Positions 24,403-32,949 are shown, counted from the first letter of the stretch. The stretch: 64,000 bases of DNA from Clostridia bacterium (GCA_017447185.1 JAFSOC010000011.1:1-64000); one strand, 5' to 3'. Notes: a model not told the origin generated them from the letters alone. A program made the numbers and translations.

Positions 24403-24408
24403 TATAAT
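24403..24408 (+). promoter_or_regulatory. Probable -10 box for the small helical protein gene
   Basis: A perfect TATAAT, 42 bases before the ATG at 24451, divergent from the leader promoter. The -35 region (TTTCAG) is weak. Confidence 0.5.
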
Positions 24409-24450
24409 CCCGGAAGAAACCACATCGCCGGAGAAAGGACTTTTCAGCAG

Positions 24451-24747
24451 ATGACACCGAATCAGAGAATCTGGGCCCAGTCCAGAAACCGCCTGGCTGC
24501 CGCTGTAGCGGAACTGGGATATCCGGAGGAGTTCGCCGACCTGCTGGCGAAGCAGCTGAGAAGTCCCAAAGCCATCGACCGGATGGCCGCCTACCTGGAT
24601 CATGCGCATCCCGCCACAATGGAGCTGATCGTGGACGAGATGCTGGCTATCTGCGCGGAGATCGATGCCTGGCGGGGGAAAAAGGAAAGCCAGGAAGCCC
24701 AGGCGGGCTATACTTCCTGGCTGAACAGTGACGAACGGGATCTTTAA
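24451..24747 (+). CDS. Hypothetical small helical protein
   Basis: A 98-residue soluble, predicted all-helical protein (NRLAAAVAELGYPEEFADLL near the middle). The family is unknown to me. It has a good promoter position and GGAGAAAGGAC upstream of its ATG. It ends two bases before the convergent rubredoxin-fusion gene. Confidence 0.7.
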   Translation: MTPNQRIWAQSRNRLAAAVAELGYPEEFADLLAKQLRSPKAIDRMAAYLDHAHPATMELIVDEMLAICAEIDAWRGKKESQEAQAGYTSWLNSDERDL

Positions 24748-24748
24748 A

Positions 24749-25366
24749 TCATACCTTTTCAAAATCAGACGCCGGGTGCTTGCAGATCGGACAGATAAAG
24801 TCCTCCGGAAGCTCCTCGCCCACATACTCGTAGCCGCAGATCCTGCAGCGCCAGATCGTTTTGCCTTCCTGCGTTTTGCCCACTGCTTCCGGCTTGGGCT
24901 TGATCTGGTCCTGGTAATAACTGTAGGTGGCGGAAGGAATGTCACTGAGCACCTCCATGTCCGTTACGGAGGCGATGAACAGCATATGGCTGCCCAGGTC
25001 GATGCTCTGCTCCACTTTCGCGGAAATCCAGGCATTGGTGCCCTCCGTCACAATCAGGGTTCCATTCTCCGCCCGCTGGGTTTTATCGTAGCCTTCAAAC
25101 TTGTTCACATCCCGGCCGCTCTGGAACCCGAAGCGTTTGAACAGGTCAAACGTGGCGTTCTGCGCAATCACGGAGGCAGTGAAGCATCCGCTCTCCATAA
25201 TCATGCCGCAGGTGTAATTGTTCTTGTTCACCGCGACGGAGATGCGGTTGGGTTCGGAGGTGACCTGCGCCACCGTGTTGGTGATGCATCCGTTGTCCTT
25301 CTCCCCGGTCCGGGCTGTTACCACAAACAACCCATAGGAAATGGCGTACATGGCTTTCTTGTTCAT
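24749..25366 (-). CDS. High-molecular-weight rubredoxin (flavin reductase-like domain plus rubredoxin)
   Basis: A 205-residue fusion. Residues 1-150 form a flavin reductase-like split-barrel FMN domain (YAISYGLFVVTARTGEKDNG, then GCFTASVIAQNATFDLFKRFG). Residues 171-205 are a rubredoxin with C174-x2-C177 and C192-x2-C195 binding one iron. In Moorella, Hrb passes electrons to the flavodiiron NO/O2 reductase, so a role in oxygen or NO detoxification is likely. AAGGGAATCCT precedes the ATG. No flavodiiron gene is in the window. Confidence 0.93.
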   Translation of the reverse strand: MNKKAMYAISYGLFVVTARTGEKDNGCITNTVAQVTSEPNRISVAVNKNNYTCGMIMESGCFTASVIAQNATFDLFKRFGFQSGRDVNKFEGYDKTQRAENGTLIVTEGTNAWISAKVEQSIDLGSHMLFIASVTDMEVLSDIPSATYSYYQDQIKPKPEAVGKTQEGKTIWRCRICGYEYVGEELPEDFICPICKHPASDFEKV

Positions 25367-25413
25367 AGGATTCCCTTTCCCCGCCTCAGGCGGATGATAT
25401 ATTTAATTGTTTT

Positions 25414-26205
25414 TCACTCCCCGATCATTTCCATCGCCGCCACGCACCGCAGCAGTTCCCGGTCAATCTTCTCCCGGCCATAAACGTCGATGAACCGGTC
25501 CGTATACTTCGTCGTGTGCAGGTTGAACATCATTGTCCACAGTCCCCACAGCACATCGATATGCCGGTCGGCGATCCCGCCGGCACCTACATCAATGAAT
25601 CCTGTGAATTTCCAGTTGTCCAACATCACATTAGGCAGGCAGTAATCCCCGTGGATCAGCACCTCAGCCTTCAGTTCCGGCATCCCCTGTTCTGCCGCGG
25701 ACCATGCTGCCTCCGCCGTATCGAACTCCCAGAGTTCCCGGAAAAGATCCGGTTCATAGGCACCCTTTGCGTGCCCCCGGAGCACATTTTCCCTGTAGCT
25801 TTCCAGCCGGTCCTTCACCGGGCAGTCCTCCGCGCGGATATCGTGCAGTTCCCGTAGCTTTTCCGCCAGCAGGTCACAAAGTCTCTCAGGCTCCCTCCGG
25901 TACATTTCATGGGTACAGTCTTCCCCGGGTATCCGCCGTGTCAGCAGGTAGTCGTGCTGCCCGTCCTCCGCGAAGGCAAGCACCTCTGCCGAAAGCCCCA
26001 GTGAATGGAAATAGCCGGTCATCATCGCTTCCTGCTTCAGGGTTCCGGCCGCGTTTTTCTTCAGGAACAGTCCGCCCTCCCGATCGATATACCATACTCT
26101 GGCTTCTGGAGAACAGCTGCTGTCATAGATCGCGGCATCCCGCAGGAAGGGCCGCATTTCCTGCGGAAAATCCGCGGGATTCAGTTCGGTTTTTGTGCGG
26201 TTCAT
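25414..26205 (-). CDS. Aminoglycoside 3'-phosphotransferase-like kinase
   Basis: A 263-residue APH(3')-type kinase. The catalytic loop HGDYCLPNVMLD has H185 and Asp187, and GFIDVG supplies the Mg2+ aspartate D205, followed by ADRHIDVLW as in APH(3'). The ATP lysine is in the LFLKK strand near 48-50. It may phosphorylate aminoglycosides, but chromosomal relatives often have other or unknown substrates. GGAGGGACAGCC precedes the ATG, which overlaps the stop of the TIGR04076 gene. Confidence 0.87.
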   Translation of the reverse strand: MNRTKTELNPADFPQEMRPFLRDAAIYDSSCSPEARVWYIDREGGLFLKKNAAGTLKQEAMMTGYFHSLGLSAEVLAFAEDGQHDYLLTRRIPGEDCTHEMYRREPERLCDLLAEKLRELHDIRAEDCPVKDRLESYRENVLRGHAKGAYEPDLFRELWEFDTAEAAWSAAEQGMPELKAEVLIHGDYCLPNVMLDNWKFTGFIDVGAGGIADRHIDVLWGLWTMMFNLHTTKYTDRFIDVYGREKIDRELLRCVAAMEMIGE

Positions 26206-26522
26206 GGCTGTCCCTCCGCTTCCTCCACCGTCTCCAGCAGAAAACTCACCGGCCGGAAACCGTCATTGCAGGAAATCATCGCCGACTTCGGGTTCTTCAT
26301 CCAGCCGTCGTAGAAATTCTCCCCGCCGTGGGCCAGGGTCATCACAAAGGGAGACACGGTCTCCCAGGCGCTTTCACAGAATCCTTCCGGCCGCTCCCAT
26401 CCGTTGCAGACAAAGGTCTGTCCCATCCGCATCCCGCAGGCATGCCGGATGGGATTCTCATACTGCGCGATCAGGTCATCGTAGCGGGCGATTTTCTTTA
26501 CGGTAATCCGGACTTTTTTCAT
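26202..26522 (-). CDS. TIGR04076 family protein
   Basis: A 106-residue protein matching the TIGR04076 pattern: KVRITVKKI, HACGMRMGQTFVC, WERPEGFCESAW, then GGENFYDGW and a late cysteine (MISCNDG). Function is unknown; the conserved Cys residues hint at a metal or redox role. Its stop overlaps the start of the APH-like gene (ATGA), so they are translated together. Confidence 0.85.
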   Translation of the reverse strand: MKKVRITVKKIARYDDLIAQYENPIRHACGMRMGQTFVCNGWERPEGFCESAWETVSPFVMTLAHGGENFYDGWMKNPKSAMISCNDGFRPVSFLLETVEEAEGQP

Positions 26523-26595
26523 GTTTTCACCTGTTTTGCCTTTTTGATTATCTTATCATGTCTCTCCGCGTATTTCCAGTCCGGAACAGAACAAC

Positions 26596-26624
26596 TTGCA
26601 ATCTCCCGCCGGATCGGGGATAAT
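26596..26624 (+). promoter_or_regulatory. Promoter of the acyl-CoA thioesterase gene
   Basis: TTGCAA and GATAAT are separated by 17 bases; the -10 ends 32 bases before the chosen ATG. Confidence 0.65.
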
Positions 26625-26656
26625 AGCTTCATCCTGTCATAGGAGGTATGTGCCTC

Positions 26657-27088
26657 ATGTCCGCGGAAAGTTCTGTTTTCACCCATAAAGTGCAGTATTA
26701 TGAAACAGACATGATGGGCATCGCCCACCATGCCAATTATCTTCACTGGATGGAAGAAGCCAGGATCCTTTTCATGGATCGGATCGGTTTCCCCTACAAA
26801 CGGATGGAGGCGGAAGGTGTCCTTTCGCCGGTCCGCTCTGTCACCTGCAATTATGAGCATTCCTGCACCTTCGGGGATGAAATCAGCGTTGAGGTCACGG
26901 TGGAATCCTTCAACGGGGTCATCCTGGTGATCTCCTACCGCATGACAAATCAGCGTGGGGAGCAGGTCTGCACCGCCCGTTCCGAGCATGTATTCATCAA
27001 CCGGGAAGGGCGCTTCGTCCGCCTGAAGCGGGACCTGCCCGAATTCTTTGACGCGATTACCGCTGTTTCCGCATCCAGTCCCGGATAA
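26657..27088 (+). CDS. Acyl-CoA thioesterase (YbgC/4HBT hot-dog fold)
   Basis: A 143-residue hot-dog thioesterase. VQYYETDMMGIAHHANYLHWMEEAR is the 4HBT/YbgC signature with the catalytic Asp; the residues after it form the long helix. It hydrolyses acyl-CoA or acyl-ACP. I chose the ATG nine bases after GGAGGT; an ATG three codons earlier lies too close to it. The last 32 bases overlap the convergent alpha/beta-hydrolase gene. Confidence 0.92.
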   Translation: MSAESSVFTHKVQYYETDMMGIAHHANYLHWMEEARILFMDRIGFPYKRMEAEGVLSPVRSVTCNYEHSCTFGDEISVEVTVESFNGVILVISYRMTNQRGEQVCTARSEHVFINREGRFVRLKRDLPEFFDAITAVSASSPG

Positions 27089-27791
27089 GGGTTTCCATCT
27101 GCTCCGGATGGCGGTCAAAATGATGGGTTTCCCCGGCCATCACGGCCAGTTCGCAGTTTGCGAAATGCTTTGCCATCTCCTGTGAGACAGACAGCGGTAC
27201 TGTATCGTCTTCGTCCCCGTGCAGGATCAGCACCGGGTTCCTGAACCGCTCTGCCGCCTCCTCCACACAAACCGTCTGCGCCACGCGGACATAGTTGCCG
27301 TCCAGCTCCAGCCCCTTGATCACGGGAACGCTGTCCGGGATCTGTTTCGGATCGATGTGCGTCCCCAGCAGGTTTCCTTCCCGGCAGCACCGCGGAATCA
27401 TGAACGCGGGCGCCCGCAGGATCAGACCCCGGATCCGGTCCGCCTCCATGCCGCCGGCCACTGTGGCCACCAGCCCGCCCTGGGAATGCCCGGAAAGATA
27501 CAGGTCTGTATATCCCTCGCCCCGGGCCCAGTCAATCGCCGCCATCACATTGGAAATCCATTTGTGCAGCGTATGGTTCCGGAATTCCCCGTCGCTCTCC
27601 CCGTGGCCGTACAGATCCATGCGCAGGGTCGCAAAACCGGCTTCCCGCATGGCCGCGGCCGCCCGGACCGTGTGCGGCCGGTCCTTGGCGCTGGTAAAGC
27701 CGTGCAGCACGATCACCAGAGGGCATCCTTCCGCGTTTTCCGGTTTTTCCAGTACCGCGCTCAGCCGGATTTCATCGTCCTGAATGAACAT
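27057..27791 (-). CDS. Alpha/beta hydrolase, cinnamoyl/feruloyl-esterase-like
   Basis: A 244-residue serine hydrolase. The oxyanion strand is VIVLHGFTSAKDRPH, the nucleophile elbow GHSQGG (Ser103), the acid is in LILHGDEDDTVP and the base histidine in GETHHFDRH. The pattern DLYGHGESDGEF and GHSQGGLVAT resembles LJ0536/Est1E-type cinnamoyl esterases of gut bacteria, which release hydroxycinnamates from plant cell wall. No signal peptide, so it acts inside. The ATG has GAAAGG nine bases upstream; an earlier ATG is only three bases from it. Confidence 0.85.
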   Translation of the reverse strand: MFIQDDEIRLSAVLEKPENAEGCPLVIVLHGFTSAKDRPHTVRAAAAMREAGFATLRMDLYGHGESDGEFRNHTLHKWISNVMAAIDWARGEGYTDLYLSGHSQGGLVATVAGGMEADRIRGLILRAPAFMIPRCCREGNLLGTHIDPKQIPDSVPVIKGLELDGNYVRVAQTVCVEEAAERFRNPVLILHGDEDDTVPLSVSQEMAKHFANCELAVMAGETHHFDRHPEQMETLIRDWMRKQR

Positions 27792-27883
27792 GATCATTTT
27801 CCTTTCAGTTTTGTATTCTGTTTTTTCAATTCTACCAAATGAATCCCGGGCCGTCAAAGGAAACCGGCCCTTTGCTTTTTCCC

Positions 27884-27912
27884 TTGCATTCCCGGGCCGG
27901 ATCGTGGATAAT
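27884..27912 (+). promoter_or_regulatory. Promoter of the VOC/flavodoxin pair
   Basis: TTGCAT and GATAAT are separated by 17 bases, ending 24 bases before the VOC start. The spacer and -10 closely resemble the thioesterase promoter at 26596. Confidence 0.65.
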
Positions 27913-27936
27913 GTCCCCGGAGGAGGAGAGCGCGCC

Positions 27937-28320
27937 ATGATCACCGGCATTCACCATATTTCCCTGAAATGCGGCACCGCTGAAGAGTTTGCCCGGGCAA
28001 AGGATTTTTACCTGCGGATCCTCGGGTTTTCCGTCGTCCGGGAGTGGCCGGAAGGGATCATGATCGATTCCGGCTTCGGCCTGCTGGAGATTTTCTGCAA
28101 CGGCACCGGGATCCGGACCAAGGGCGCCCTCCGGCATATCGCATTTTCCACGGACGACGTGGACGGTATCACCGCGAAGGTGAAAGCCGAAGGATACGAA
28201 GTCTTCATCGAACCCAACGACATCACCATCCATTCCTCTCCCGCCTTCCATGCCAGGATGGCCTTCTGCCGCGGACCGCTGGACGAGGAAATTGAATTTT
28301 ACCAGGAGGAAACCCTATGA
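27937..28320 (+). CDS. VOC family protein (glyoxalase/bleomycin-resistance fold)
   Basis: A 127-residue vicinal-oxygen-chelate protein. ITGIHHISLKC carries the first metal histidine, LRHIAFSTDDVDGI the second, and EIEFYQ the C-terminal glutamate. Such proteins include glyoxalases, dioxygenases and drug-binding proteins; this one is unassigned. GGAGGAGAG precedes the ATG. Its stop overlaps the flavodoxin start (ATGA). Confidence 0.92.
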   Translation: MITGIHHISLKCGTAEEFARAKDFYLRILGFSVVREWPEGIMIDSGFGLLEIFCNGTGIRTKGALRHIAFSTDDVDGITAKVKAEGYEVFIEPNDITIHSSPAFHARMAFCRGPLDEEIEFYQEETL

Positions 28321-28754
28321 AAACAGCCATTGTCTATTACTCCCAGCATCACGGCAACACCCGGAAACTGCTGGACGCTATCGCCGCAGAGAACGAAGTG
28401 ACCCTGATCAATGTGACAAAGCAGCCGGAAACGGATCTGACCGGTTATGACCGGATCGGCTTTGCCTCCGGGATTTATTACAGCAGCTTTGCCAAACAGC
28501 TTCTGTCCTTCGCCCAGGCATACCTGCCGGAAGGAAAAGAAGTTTTTTATCTTTACACCCACGGCGCGCCGAAGGGAGAATTCCTGGCGGCCATCCGTGA
28601 AATTGCCGCGGAAAAGCACTGCAGCGAGATCGGTTCCTACCACTGCCGCGGGTTCGATACCTTCGGTCCCTTCAAGCTCGTTGGCGGCATCGCCAAGGAT
28701 CATCCGACGGCGGAAGAGCTCCGCGGCGCCGCGGATTTTTACCGGAACCTGTGA
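28317..28754 (+). CDS. Flavodoxin family protein
   Basis: A 145-residue flavodoxin-like protein. YYSQHHGNTRKLLDAI is the FMN phosphate loop and IGFASGIYYSSFA the second contact loop. It is about the size of a short-chain flavodoxin. Its ATG overlaps the VOC gene stop, suggesting that the two cooperate or are simply co-expressed. Confidence 0.9.
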   Translation: MKTAIVYYSQHHGNTRKLLDAIAAENEVTLINVTKQPETDLTGYDRIGFASGIYYSSFAKQLLSFAQAYLPEGKEVFYLYTHGAPKGEFLAAIREIAAEKHCSEIGSYHCRGFDTFGPFKLVGGIAKDHPTAEELRGAADFYRNL

Positions 28755-28806
28755 CCCGGGACCGGTGCAGCTGAAGAAGTGCGAACAAAAAGTAACAGGT
28801 GGACCA

Positions 28807-28848
28807 TCAAAAAATGGGAAGCCTGTTTCTTTGTTCTTCCGGTAAAAT
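28807..28848 (+). promoter_or_regulatory. Shared upstream motif and promoter of the xylanase gene
   Basis: TCAAAAAATGGGAAG (28807-28821) is followed after 21 bases by a -10-like TAAAAT (28843-28848), and the xylanase ATG is 36 bases further. The same 15-mer stands 20 bases before a -10 at 32877. Its position near -35 to -50 fits an activator or repressor site. The AraC regulator at 31883 is a candidate. Confidence 0.65.
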
Positions 28849-28883
28849 GCAGCTGAAAATACTGGAACCGGAGGAAAAACCAT

Positions 28884-30107
28884 ATGAATCAGAATGCACT
28901 TGCACACCGTCAGTCCGAAACCCGCCTGCGCGTCCTGAATCCGGACGGAAGGCCCGCCATCCGCCAGAAGGTCGATGTGAACCAGGTTTCCCACCGGTTC
29001 CTTTTCGGCTGCGGCGCCTTTGATTCCGTCGCCATCATGAAAACCGAGGATCCCGCGCAGAAAGCCTTCCTGCAGGAGCGGATGGAAAAATGGTTTGCCC
29101 TGTTCAATTACGGCACCCTGCCCTTCTACTGGGGCCGGTATGAGCCCGTGGAAGGCCAGACCGCCTATACCGAAACCATGGCCGCCGCGAAATGGCTGCG
29201 GGAAAAAGGCGTCCAGGTCAAGGGGCATCCCCTCTGCTGGCATACCGCCTGTGCGCCCTGGCTGCTCCAGTTCTCCAACGAGGAAATCCTCCGCCGCCAG
29301 ATCGAACGGATTCACCGGGATGTGAATGCTTTCCGCGGCGTCATCAACCTGTGGGATGTCATCAATGAAGTCGTGATCATGCCCGTGTTTGACCGGTATG
29401 ACAACGCCATCACCCGGATCTGCAAGGAAAAGGGCCGTGTCGGCCTCGTGAAGGAAGTCTTCGCCGCCGCGAAGGAGTGCGACCCGGATGCCACCCTGCT
29501 CATCAACGATTTCAACACCAGTGAACACTACGCCGAGCTGATCCAGGCCCTGCTGGAAGCGGATGTCCCGATCAGCGCCATTGGCATCCAGAGTCATCAG
29601 CACCAGGGATACTGGGGACTGGAAAAGCTGAACCAGGTGCTGGAGCGGTTCTCCCGTTTCGGCCTGCCGATTCATTTCACAGAAAATACGCTGATTTCCG
29701 GTGAAATCATGCCTGCCCACATCGTCGACCTCAATGACTGGCAGGTGGATGAGTGGCCCAGCACCCCCGAAGGCGAAGAACGCCAGGCCCGTGAAATTTC
29801 GGAAATGTATTCCGTCCTGTTCGCCCATCCCCTCGTGGAAGCCATCACCACCTGGGATTTCAATGACGGCTGTTGGCTGAAGGCCCCCTCCGGCTTCGTC
29901 CATGCGGACAACACCGAAAAGCCGTCCTGGTATGCCCTGAAGAAACTGATTCATGAAGACTGGGAAACCCATGTTTCCCTGGTCACCGATGAGGAAGGAT
30001 ATATCTCCTTCACCGGTTTCCGGGGCGGTTATGAACTGAAGGCTGCCGCCGGCAGCGCTTCCTTCACCCTGGAAAAAGACCTGAAGGATACGCTCCGTCT
30101 CTCCTGA
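28884..30107 (+). CDS. Endo-1,4-beta-xylanase, glycoside hydrolase family 10 (intracellular)
   Basis: A 407-residue GH10 enzyme that cleaves beta-1,4-xylosidic bonds with retention. The acid/base is E162 in WDVINE and the nucleophile is E267 in HFTENT; substrate residues HPLCWH (115-120) and ITTWDF are present. There is no signal peptide and no binding module, so it probably degrades short xylo-oligosaccharides inside the cell. A beta-rich 45-residue N-terminal extension and a C-terminal beta segment (365-405) flank the barrel. GGAGGAAAAACC lies before the ATG. An ABC exporter gene follows after 40 bases. Confidence 0.94.
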   Translation: MNQNALAHRQSETRLRVLNPDGRPAIRQKVDVNQVSHRFLFGCGAFDSVAIMKTEDPAQKAFLQERMEKWFALFNYGTLPFYWGRYEPVEGQTAYTETMAAAKWLREKGVQVKGHPLCWHTACAPWLLQFSNEEILRRQIERIHRDVNAFRGVINLWDVINEVVIMPVFDRYDNAITRICKEKGRVGLVKEVFAAAKECDPDATLLINDFNTSEHYAELIQALLEADVPISAIGIQSHQHQGYWGLEKLNQVLERFSRFGLPIHFTENTLISGEIMPAHIVDLNDWQVDEWPSTPEGEERQAREISEMYSVLFAHPLVEAITTWDFNDGCWLKAPSGFVHADNTEKPSWYALKKLIHEDWETHVSLVTDEEGYISFTGFRGGYELKAAAGSASFTLEKDLKDTLRLS

Positions 30108-30147
30108 CGGCATCCGGTTTCCTGAATAAGGCAGCGGGAGGAGTACG

Positions 30148-31881
30148 ATGATCAAGACGCTCTGGTGGCTCAGCCGCGAAGCGGTCCGCTATAAAAAACT
30201 GTATCTGACAGCCATCCTGTCCACCCTGGCGCTGACAGCAATCAACCTGGCAGCGCCAAAGTTGCTTTCTTCCATGACCGGTATTGTGGAAGCCGGAGTG
30301 GATGAGACGGGACTGAGAAGCATCGCCTGGCTCACCGCGGGGCTCGTGGGGCTCTATCTCCTGCGCATCCTGTTCCGCTTTCTGAGCAACTACCTGGCAC
30401 ACAAAGCCGCCTGGTACCTGGTGGGCGACCTGCGGACCCGGACCTACGACAAGCTGGAGCATATGCACCTGGGCTATTTTCACAACAAGCAGACCGGCGA
30501 CCTGATGAGCCGTATCGTGAACGATACCCGGGATTTTGAACTGCTCTATGCCCATATGATTCCGGAGAGCATCACCAACCTGGTGACCTTCACCGGCGTA
30601 CTGGTTGTCCTGTTGACCATTAATTGGAAACTGGCGCTGATTACCTGTGCGCCGATTCCCCTGATCTTTTTCTCCGGCTATATCTTCTCCAAAAAAGTCC
30701 GCCCCTTCTTCCGGATTTCCCAGAAGAAAATGGGCGAACTGAACGGAAAGCTGCAGGACAACCTTTCCGGCATCCATGAAATTCAGTCCTTCGGCCGGGA
30801 AGAATATGAAACCGGGCAGGTGGACATGCAGAATTTTTCCCACATCCGGGCCATGCTCCAGGCGCTGAAAATCAGTGCTGTATTTCATCCCTCCGTCGAA
30901 TTCATTTCCTCCCTCGGCACCATTCTCGTCGTGGGCTTCGGCGGTTTCCTTGCCTACCGTGAAGGTCTGAGCGTAGCGGATATCGTCGCCTTCCTGCTGT
31001 ACCTGGGACTGTTCTACGGGCCGGTCACCGGTCTGGCCAACCTGCTGGAGAGCATGCAGCAGTCCATGGCCGGAGCGGAACGCGTGCTGGATGTGCTGGA
31101 CGCGCCTTCCGAAATCCAGGACCGTCCCGGTGCGAAATCCCTGGGCACCGTGAAGGGTGAGATCACCTTTGACAATGTTTCCTTTGCCTATGAAGGCAAC
31201 GCTCCGGTGCTGAAGGATGTTTCCTTCGTCTGCAGGCCCGGGGAAATGCTGGCTCTGGTTGGTCCCACCGGCGTGGGAAAAACAACCCTGACCCAGCTGA
31301 TCTCCCGGTTCTATGAGCCCACCTCCGGCCAGATCCGGATCGACGGGCAGGATATCAGCGATGTAACCATCGAAAGCCTCCGCCGCAATATCTCCCCCGT
31401 CCTGCAGGACACCTTCCTCTTCAACGGGACCATCGCGGAAAACATCGGCTACGCCGTGCCGGAAGCGACCATGGAGGAAATCGAAGAGGCCGCGAAGGCT
31501 GCCAATATCCATGAGGATATCATGCTCATGCCCGACGGCTACCGGACCCAGGTCGGCGAGCGCGGACTGCGCCTTTCCGGCGGCCAGAAGCAGCGCGTCG
31601 CCATTGCCCGGGCTATCCTGCGGAAATCACCGATCATCATCCTCGATGAAGCAACCGCATCCGTAGACGTGGAAACGGAGCAGCAAATACAAAAAGCGAT
31701 CGCGGGTGTGGCCGGAAGCCGTACCATTGTCGCGATCGCGCACCGTCTTTCCACCATCCGCAACGCCGATCAGATCCTGGTGATTGAGGATGGCCGCATC
31801 ACCGAGCGCGGCACCCATACGCAGCTGGTGGCCATGGGCGGAAGTTATGCAAGAATGAACAATATCCAGAGCGTCGGGTAA
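30148..31881 (+). CDS. ABC exporter, fused membrane and ATPase domains
   Basis: A 577-residue half-transporter of the MsbA/LmrA type. The six-helix membrane domain covers about residues 15-310. The ATPase has Walker A GPTGVGKT, signature LSGGQKQR, Walker B IIILDEAT and the switch histidine in IAHRLST. It would form a homodimer and export an unknown compound. GGGAGGAG precedes the ATG. It lies between the GH10 xylanase and the convergent AraC gene, but a link to xylan use is only positional. Confidence 0.93.
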   Translation: MIKTLWWLSREAVRYKKLYLTAILSTLALTAINLAAPKLLSSMTGIVEAGVDETGLRSIAWLTAGLVGLYLLRILFRFLSNYLAHKAAWYLVGDLRTRTYDKLEHMHLGYFHNKQTGDLMSRIVNDTRDFELLYAHMIPESITNLVTFTGVLVVLLTINWKLALITCAPIPLIFFSGYIFSKKVRPFFRISQKKMGELNGKLQDNLSGIHEIQSFGREEYETGQVDMQNFSHIRAMLQALKISAVFHPSVEFISSLGTILVVGFGGFLAYREGLSVADIVAFLLYLGLFYGPVTGLANLLESMQQSMAGAERVLDVLDAPSEIQDRPGAKSLGTVKGEITFDNVSFAYEGNAPVLKDVSFVCRPGEMLALVGPTGVGKTTLTQLISRFYEPTSGQIRIDGQDISDVTIESLRRNISPVLQDTFLFNGTIAENIGYAVPEATMEEIEEAAKAANIHEDIMLMPDGYRTQVGERGLRLSGGQKQRVAIARAILRKSPIIILDEATASVDVETEQQIQKAIAGVAGSRTIVAIAHRLSTIRNADQILVIEDGRITERGTHTQLVAMGGSYARMNNIQSVG

Positions 31882-31882
31882 A

Positions 31883-32755
31883 TCATTCCGGATACGAAGG
31901 CATCAGCAGCGCCCGGTACTCGCCGGGCGACATTCCTTTCTCCGCGTGGAACACGCGGTTAAAACTGGAGATACTCTGGAAACCGGAATGCATCGCAATT
32001 TCCGTCAGCGTCATATTTTTATCCGCCAGCAGTTCCGTCGCCTTTTCCAGCCGGATCATGTTCAGCCATTTGCTGTAATTAGTCCCGGTAATATTACGGA
32101 AAATCCGGGAAAAATAGTCCTTGCTGATCCCCGCCATCTCCGCCATGGCGCCCTGGGACAGATCGTCCGCTGTCAGGTTGTTCTTGATGTAGTCCGTTAC
32201 GGAAATGATCCTGCGGAGCACTGTGTCGGTATAACTGTAGGATTCGCCTCCGTGAATTTCCGGTGCGAATTCCTCCCGGTGCTCGTCCAGCGTCAGCATA
32301 AACTGCATCAGCAGAATGCAGCAGCGGAGTTCCCGGTCCGGACCTGCAGCAAAAAAGATCTCCTTCATTTTGTCCGCGATCGCCCGCAGCTTCGCTACCA
32401 GTTCCGGATGGGAATTGATACAGAGCACATGCAGGTTCCGGTAAAAATGCATAATCCGCTGCAGGTCAAACAGCGAGTTCATAAACGCGTTGCTGAACTG
32501 GATCACCAACGATTCCTTCCGGTCCGCATCGATGATTGCGTGCATTTCCATCGGCCAGATCAGCAGGAAGTCGCCTTCCACCAGTTCATAGGTGTTCTGG
32601 TTGACCATATAGATATTGGTTTTCCCGGGACCCACCAGCAGGATCTCCCCGTAGGAATGCCAGTGCGCCTGGTAGCTGCGCTCCTCATATCCCGTGGACA
32701 TGTTGAACGCGCTGATGCGGTCAAACCCGTATGTTTCGTACTGACTGTAATCCAT
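31883..32755 (-). CDS. AraC family transcriptional regulator
   Basis: A 290-residue regulator. Residues 1-150 form a cupin-like ligand domain (SYQAHWHSYGEILLVGPGKT opens it) and about 190-290 two helix-turn-helix motifs (MAEMAGISKDYFSRIFR and IAMHSGFQSISSFNRVF). AraC proteins of this layout usually sense sugars. It is divergent from the MATE gene, whose promoter carries the same 15-base motif found before the xylanase gene, so both are candidate targets. GGAGAAG precedes the ATG. Confidence 0.92.
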   Translation of the reverse strand: MDYSQYETYGFDRISAFNMSTGYEERSYQAHWHSYGEILLVGPGKTNIYMVNQNTYELVEGDFLLIWPMEMHAIIDADRKESLVIQFSNAFMNSLFDLQRIMHFYRNLHVLCINSHPELVAKLRAIADKMKEIFFAAGPDRELRCCILLMQFMLTLDEHREEFAPEIHGGESYSYTDTVLRRIISVTDYIKNNLTADDLSQGAMAEMAGISKDYFSRIFRNITGTNYSKWLNMIRLEKATELLADKNMTLTEIAMHSGFQSISSFNRVFHAEKGMSPGEYRALLMPSYPE

Positions 32756-32876
32756 ATCGTTTCTTCTCCGGTATTTCGGCCGGCAAGGCCGGACTGTCTG
32801 CTCACTGCTTCTATTAAAGCGAATCAGGAGCCTGAAGTCAAGCATCCTGAAAAGTAAAAAAATAGGCACCGTCCCG

Positions 32877-32917
32877 TCAAAAAATGGGAAGTATTTCCGT
32901 CTTTCCGGCACTAGAAT
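32877..32917 (+). promoter_or_regulatory. Shared upstream motif and promoter of the MATE gene
   Basis: A second exact copy of TCAAAAAATGGGAAG (32877-32891) is followed after 20 bases by TAGAAT (32912-32917), and the MATE start is 32 bases further. It lies in the gap shared with the divergent AraC gene. Confidence 0.65.
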
Positions 32918-32949
32918 AGGCTGAAATCCTGAGACTGAGGGAATGCTGT

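Noticed and set aside
25414-26205. Firm call as an aminoglycoside resistance gene
   Set aside because: Family motifs are present, but chromosomal APH-like kinases often have other substrates; sequence alone does not establish resistance.
15939-26522. Integron or transposon carrying the modifying-enzyme genes
   Set aside because: No integrase, transposase, attC-like repeats or terminal inverted repeats were seen, and codon use looks like that of neighbours by eye.
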